Below, piece by piece: positions 30,298 to 33,643 of a stretch of 33,643 bases of DNA. The stretch comes from Chloroflexota bacterium (lineage in GTDB: Bacteria > Chloroflexota > Anaerolineae > Anaerolineales > Anaerolineaceae): assembly GCA_021372725.1 (NCBI GenBank), contig JAJFTV010000184.1, positions 1 through 33,643 of the forward strand, in the 5' to 3' direction. The first letter of the stretch is position 1. Every line of letters starts with the position of its first letter. Both the position numbers and the translations under genes were made by a program. The notes beneath the pieces are model-generated. The model worked only from the letters and a program-made list of their open reading frames with translations. It did not search any database and was not told the origin of the DNA.

Positions 30298-31861
30298 CTT
30301 TTTTCTCCGTGGCAAAAGCAGCTCGCATGATTGCATCCTCAGTCAATGAGGATGGTCCTTCCAGATTGTCCTGAAATTCTGCAACAATTCTTCCTTGTCG
30401 TAAGACCAGTACACGATGAGCCAATCCCATCACTTCTTCCAGTTCGGACGAAATAAGAAGGACTGCCAGGCCTTCTTTGGCTAACGAAACGACCAACTGA
30501 TAGATCGCTATTTTGGCGCCTACATCCACACCATGCGTAGGTTCATCAGCGATCAATAATCGGGGGCGCTTAAATAACCACTTTCCAAATAGAACCTTTT
30601 GCTGGTTGCCACCCGACAGGCTATCTATTTTTACTTTAGGTTGTGGCGGTCTTACATCCAGATCCTTTAACAAGACCTCTGTTTTATGGTTCTCTTCACT
30701 GCCTTGAATAAGCATTCCTTTACTAATCGATTTCAAGTGCGGGAGTGTGACATTGCAGGATACCGGCAAACGCATTAATAATCCTTGCGTTTTACGATTT
30801 TCCGGAACCAGAGCAATCCCTGCCGCAACGGCATCTCCAGGATTTCTGATCTCAATTTGATTCCCATCGATGCTTACAGTTCCGGAACTCTTACGATCAG
30901 CACCAAATATGGCTCTGGCCACTGCTGATTGACCGCTTCCCACCAACCCAGCCAGACCAACAATCTCACCGGCTCGAATATCGAATGTGATATCCTGTAT
31001 GTCGTTTCCATGTGAAAGGCCTTTTACCGAAAGGACCACCGGGGCGTTGCATTCACAGAATGTTTTGGGTGGAAAAGCCATTGACATGGAGCGGCCCAGC
31101 ATGGCTACAACCAGACTTTCGGGGGTCTCATCCTTTGCCAAAGTAGTCTGGATTAATTGTCCGTTGCGCAGGACAGTAACATCATCTGCAATACTCAGAA
31201 CTTCCTTAAGGAAATGCGATACATAAACTACCGTGGTTCCCATCTTTCTCAGGCTGCGAACAATTTCAATTAACTTTTCTGCTTCGTCAATGGGCAATGT
31301 CGCGGTCGGTTCGTCCATGACCAGCAGTTGGGCATTCCTGGCAATTGCCTTCAAGATCTCAACTTTCTTTTGTTCCGCAACACTAAGGCTGAATACCAGG
31401 CTGTCGCTCTGAAGGTCAAAACCAGTGCGTTGGTTAAGTTCATCAAAACGCCGGCGAGTATCCTGGTCGTCTAACAGCCCGCCATGGTTCGTTTCGATCC
31501 CCAGAAATACGTTTTTGAGAACCGTCAATTTGGGTACCAAAGCGATTTCTTGCTGGATCATTGCGATCCCATTCTCAAGAGCTTCGCGAGGAGAACCGAA
31601 CTGTACTTGTTCTCCATTTAAGATTAACTCACCACTGTCTGGTTGGATAACTCCGCTGATTATTTTCCCCAGCGTAGATTTGCCTGCCCCATTTTCACCC
31701 ACCAGGGCATGGATTGTTCCACGCCGAATAGTGAGGGATATGTCATCAAGTGCCTGTGCCCCGCCAAAATGTTTGCAAATGGCACGGATTTCAAGATGTG
31801 GGTGAGGGCTTTCACCACCCTCACCCACATTTACCAGATCAAAGGAATTACCATTTACCAT
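30266..31861 (-). CDS. Ribose/simple-sugar-type ABC transporter double ATPase (RbsA family)
   Basis: A 531-residue tandem ATP-binding protein. The first half has Walker A GENGAGKST (55-63), a weakened signature LSVAEQKKVE (159-168) and Walker B LLVMDEPT (179-186). In the second half Walker A is degenerate (GLVGSGQSAVAR, 305-316), as is usual in RbsA, while the signature LSGGNQQKV (415-423) and Walker B LLIADEPTHG (435-444) are complete. The ATG at 31861 overlaps the binding-protein stop by 7 nt and has no clear ribosome binding site, so translation is likely coupled. A strong 13-bp hairpin lies 32 nt inside the coding sequence and encodes part of the extended N-terminus (VGEGGESPHPH). The domain proper begins at LEIRAICKHFGG, about residue 23. 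Confidence 0.93.
   Translation of the reverse strand: MVNGNSFDLVNVGEGGESPHPHLEIRAICKHFGGAQALDDISLTIRRGTIHALVGENGAGKSTLGKIISGVIQPDSGELILNGEQVQFGSPREALENGIAMIQQEIALVPKLTVLKNVFLGIETNHGGLLDDQDTRRRFDELNQRTGFDLQSDSLVFSLSVAEQKKVEILKAIARNAQLLVMDEPTATLPIDEAEKLIEIVRSLRKMGTTVVYVSHFLKEVLSIADDVTVLRNGQLIQTTLAKDETPESLVVAMLGRSMSMAFPPKTFCECNAPVVLSVKGLSHGNDIQDITFDIRAGEIVGLAGLVGSGQSAVARAIFGADRKSSGTVSIDGNQIEIRNPGDAVAAGIALVPENRKTQGLLMRLPVSCNVTLPHLKSISKGMLIQGSEENHKTEVLLKDLDVRPPQPKVKIDSLSGGNQQKVLFGKWLFKRPRLLIADEPTHGVDVGAKIAIYQLVVSLAKEGLAVLLISSELEEVMGLAHRVLVLRQGRIVAEFQDNLEGPSSLTEDAIMRAAFATEKKDDRQHEPDPA
31796..31830 (-). promoter_or_regulatory. 13-bp stem-loop at the binding-protein/ATPase junction
   Basis: ATGTGGGTGAGGG (31796-31808) and CCCTCACCCACAT (31818-31830) form a perfect, GC-rich 13-bp inverted repeat with a 9-nt loop. 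It lies just downstream of the binding-protein stop, within codons 11-22 of the ATPase. Hairpins in this place often protect the binding-protein mRNA and reduce downstream expression. Confidence 0.7.
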
Positions 31862-32934
31862 TGGGGCACAAATTCGTCAACATTGTCTTGTGTGATAATC
31901 GGACCATCCTCCGGTAAAGGCGGTCTTTGTTCGTCATTGACGACTATCTTTGGATATTCCTCACCGCGTACTGCCTTAATTGCAATCTCAGTACCCATCT
32001 CACCCATCGTATAGGGAATATCTGCATAATCGGCCCAGAAACGCCCTTCCTTGATGGCATCATAACCCTGCTGGCTGGTGCCGTTTCCCAAAAGCAGAAC
32101 CTGGCCTGTCAGACCGGCATCCTTGACGGCCTGCTCAGCTCCCAACATCATTTGATCACCGGAAGTGGCAAAGACATTGATGTCCGGGTGTGCTTGCAGC
32201 ATATTCTGGGCTACATCATAGCCGGTGTCTTGCAGATAGAGGGCTTCCTGGTTGGCCACGATTTCGATGTCGGGATGATCTTCCAGAACCTTCATGATTG
32301 CTTCCACGCGGTCTTGATCGATGGTCAAGGCTTGGGCCCCGTTCAAGTAGCCAACTTTACATGGCTTGCTCTCCACCGTATCGCAGGCACGAACGATCAT
32401 CTCTCCCAGGAAAGTACCATGATCAAAACCTGTCCGGCCAACGTAAGCGGAGACTCCATCGTATGGCTCATAGGTCCTGGCATCTGGCCCGATGACAACA
32501 TCGATCGCCACAACTTTAATCCCGGCTGCAATGGCATCTTCTACATCCTTAACGACTGCATTCCCATCACAGGCATAGATTATGAAAGCATCATACTTTC
32601 CCGACATAATCGCGTCCTGGATTTGATTAGACTGGGCCACAGCATCATAAGCCGGATCGGCGCCAAAAACATCTACAGTGACATTACCCATTCGTTCTGC
32701 TGCTGCCAATGCCCCATCGGAAACCGCCTTGGTATAGGTATTACCTAATACCGTGTGAAAAAGTGCGATCCGTACGGGTTTTACCTCAGCAGGCGGTTGT
32801 GTCACTGCCTGTTGTTCGGGTGCTTCCTGCGCGGTCGGTTCCTGAGTAGGCGTTGCTTGACCACCACAAGCAGCCAGCATCAACATAACCATACTGAACA
32901 GGAGCATATATCTTACTGTGCGTTTGCACATCAT
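31855..32934 (-). CDS. Ribose-family ABC transporter substrate-binding lipoprotein
   Basis: A 359-residue type I periplasmic-binding-protein-like (Peripla_BP_4) lipoprotein. The signal peptide ends in the lipobox LAAC followed by GGQ and a T/Q/E/P-rich tether to about residue 52. The binding domain starts VRIALFHTVLGNTYTKAVSDG. Further landmarks are the hinge-proximal ACDGNAV and DVVIG segments, NVFATSGDQMMLGAEQAVKDAG and LLLGNGTSQQGYDAIKEG. The ATG at 32934 has GGAGG with 5-nt spacing; ATG 32931 is an equally possible start. Family ligands are pentoses, hexoses, purine nucleosides or autoinducer-2, and the sequence does not decide. The ATPase, the permease and an M24 peptidase follow on the same strand, and a NarL-type regulator precedes it. 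Confidence 0.93.
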   Translation of the reverse strand: MMCKRTVRYMLLFSMVMLMLAACGGQATPTQEPTAQEAPEQQAVTQPPAEVKPVRIALFHTVLGNTYTKAVSDGALAAAERMGNVTVDVFGADPAYDAVAQSNQIQDAIMSGKYDAFIIYACDGNAVVKDVEDAIAAGIKVVAIDVVIGPDARTYEPYDGVSAYVGRTGFDHGTFLGEMIVRACDTVESKPCKVGYLNGAQALTIDQDRVEAIMKVLEDHPDIEIVANQEALYLQDTGYDVAQNMLQAHPDINVFATSGDQMMLGAEQAVKDAGLTGQVLLLGNGTSQQGYDAIKEGRFWADYADIPYTMGEMGTEIAIKAVRGEEYPKIVVNDEQRPPLPEDGPIITQDNVDEFVPQW

Positions 32935-33037
32935 CTGTTCCTCCTTTCTCATTCTATATCGGGATTCTTTTTGAACTATGGTGTAGATTCATTATAGTGA
33001 TTTGGATATACCCCTGCATCAGTCAAAAGAGAGATTC

Positions 33038-33067
33038 CATTCAGCCAATACGAACAACATTGGAATG
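33038..33067. promoter_or_regulatory. Imperfect inverted repeat upstream of the sugar-type ABC genes
   Basis: CATTCAGCCAAT (33038-33049) and ATTGGAATG (33059-33067) pair over 9 bp with a 3-nt bulge and a 9-nt spacer. The position, about 105 nt before the binding-protein start, fits an operator. No convincing -35/-10 pair was found in this 189-nt gap, which may mean activation by the adjacent regulator or read-through. Confidence 0.35.
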
Positions 33068-33123
33068 AAACCTTCTCATTCATTTGAAGTAGAGAGCCTC
33101 CGACAAATGATGTATGTGTGAGA

Positions 33124-33643
33124 TTATTGTTTGGAATCGAGAGAAGTCAATCCTTTACGCAGGGCATACAATGCCGCCTGGGTTCGGTTCGCCAAATGTA
33201 ATTTACTCAGGATGTTTCCAACATGCGTACGGACGGTCCTTTCACTGATTCCCAGCATATCTGCTATCTCCTGGTTTGTTAAACCGCGTGATACCAGACT
33301 TAGCACTTTCGTTTCGCGCTCGGTGAGATCCTTTTCTACAGATGATTGGTCAGATGGCTGCTTGAATTCTCTCAGCAACTTGAGAGCGATGGTCGGATCC
33401 AAAGAAGACTCGCCGTGGTAGACATCATGAATGGCCTGGATGAGTTCCTGGGGAGACGAATCCTTCAACAAATAACCAAGTGCTCCAGCTTTAATGGCGG
33501 TAAATACTTTTTCATCATCGGAAAAACTGGTCAGGACCAGAATTCTTGCTTTTGGGTTATCCTGAGTCACTTCGACAATGACTTCAAGACCATTTTTGTG
33601 AGGTATGATCAAGTCAAGCAGGATGACATCGGGTTGTAATTTC
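33124..33643 (-). CDS. NarL/FixJ-family response regulator, 5'-partial at the window edge
   Basis: The visible 172 codons cover the second part of a receiver domain and a complete LuxR-type helix-turn-helix. The frame continues past the window end: in front of the first internal start-like codon it reads KLQPDVILLDLIIPHKNG, which contains the phosphoacceptor Asp. Then follow LVLTSFSDDEKVFTAIKAGALGYLLKD with the conserved Lys, and LTERETKVLSLVSRGLTNQEIADMLGISERTVRTHVGNILSKLHLANRTQAALYALRKG. The full protein is probably about 215-220 residues. It lies 189 nt upstream of the sugar-type binding protein on the same strand and may control it. The partner kinase is presumably outside the window. Confidence 0.92.
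   Translation of the reverse strand, partial: KLQPDVILLDLIIPHKNGLEVIVEVTQDNPKARILVLTSFSDDEKVFTAIKAGALGYLLKDSSPQELIQAIHDVYHGESSLDPTIALKLLREFKQPSDQSSVEKDLTERETKVLSLVSRGLTNQEIADMLGISERTVRTHVGNILSKLHLANRTQAALYALRKGLTSLDSKQ

Overview
The window looks like a chromosomal segment of an anaerobic member of the Chloroflexota, most likely class Anaerolineae. This is an inference from two things. Both solute-binding lipoproteins have a lipobox followed by a T/Q/E/P-rich linker, which is common in that group. The content is also dominated by oxygen-sensitive, ferredoxin/NADH-type iron-sulfur flavoproteins. No rRNA, tRNA, CRISPR array, insertion sequence or replication origin was seen.

Layout. (1) 2-1961, plus strand: an uncharacterised protein cut by the window edge and a spore-photoproduct-lyase-like radical SAM protein. 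(2) 2140-6081, plus: a strong sigma70-type promoter driving an oligopeptide-type ABC importer (binding protein and two permeases) with no ATPase gene. (3) 6138-6335: decayed C-terminal remnant of a type IIG restriction-methylation enzyme, then a small hypothetical gene (6411-6875). (4) 13633-6904, minus: tightly packed nuoE-nuoF-nuoG-nfnA-nfnB, a soluble NADH-oxidising diaphorase joined to an NfnAB-type ferredoxin:NADP+ transhydrogenase. It is visibly richer in G+C than what follows. (5) 13634-14235: divergent regulatory region. (6) 14236-27966, plus: a GAF histidine kinase and OmpR/PhoB-family regulator, followed by nuoE-nuoF-hoxU-like-hdrA/mvhD-frhB-like-gltB(GXGXG)-gltB(FMN)-PPDK_N-like. 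(7) 33643-28141, minus: a NarL-type regulator (cut by the edge), a ribose-family ABC importer (binding protein, double ATPase, permease) and an M24 metallopeptidase.

The most interesting part is region 6. A second NuoEF diaphorase, different from the one in region 4, is encoded in one run with a HoxU-like adaptor, an HdrA-MvhD fusion, an FrhB-family flavoprotein, the two redox/synthase pieces of a split glutamate synthase without its glutamine amidotransferase, and a large ATP-grasp protein resembling the N-terminal part of pyruvate phosphate dikinase but lacking the phospho-histidine and PEP domains. Several normally invariant cofactor motifs are altered: the HdrA flavin loop, one MvhD cysteine and the HoxU His-Cys3 site. 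A reasonable hypothesis is a multi-subunit NADH-linked electron-transfer complex delivering electrons to a glutamate-synthase-like (or N-methylglutamate-synthase-like) reaction, under two-component control. The substrate, the electron carrier and the role of the ATP-grasp protein are unknown.
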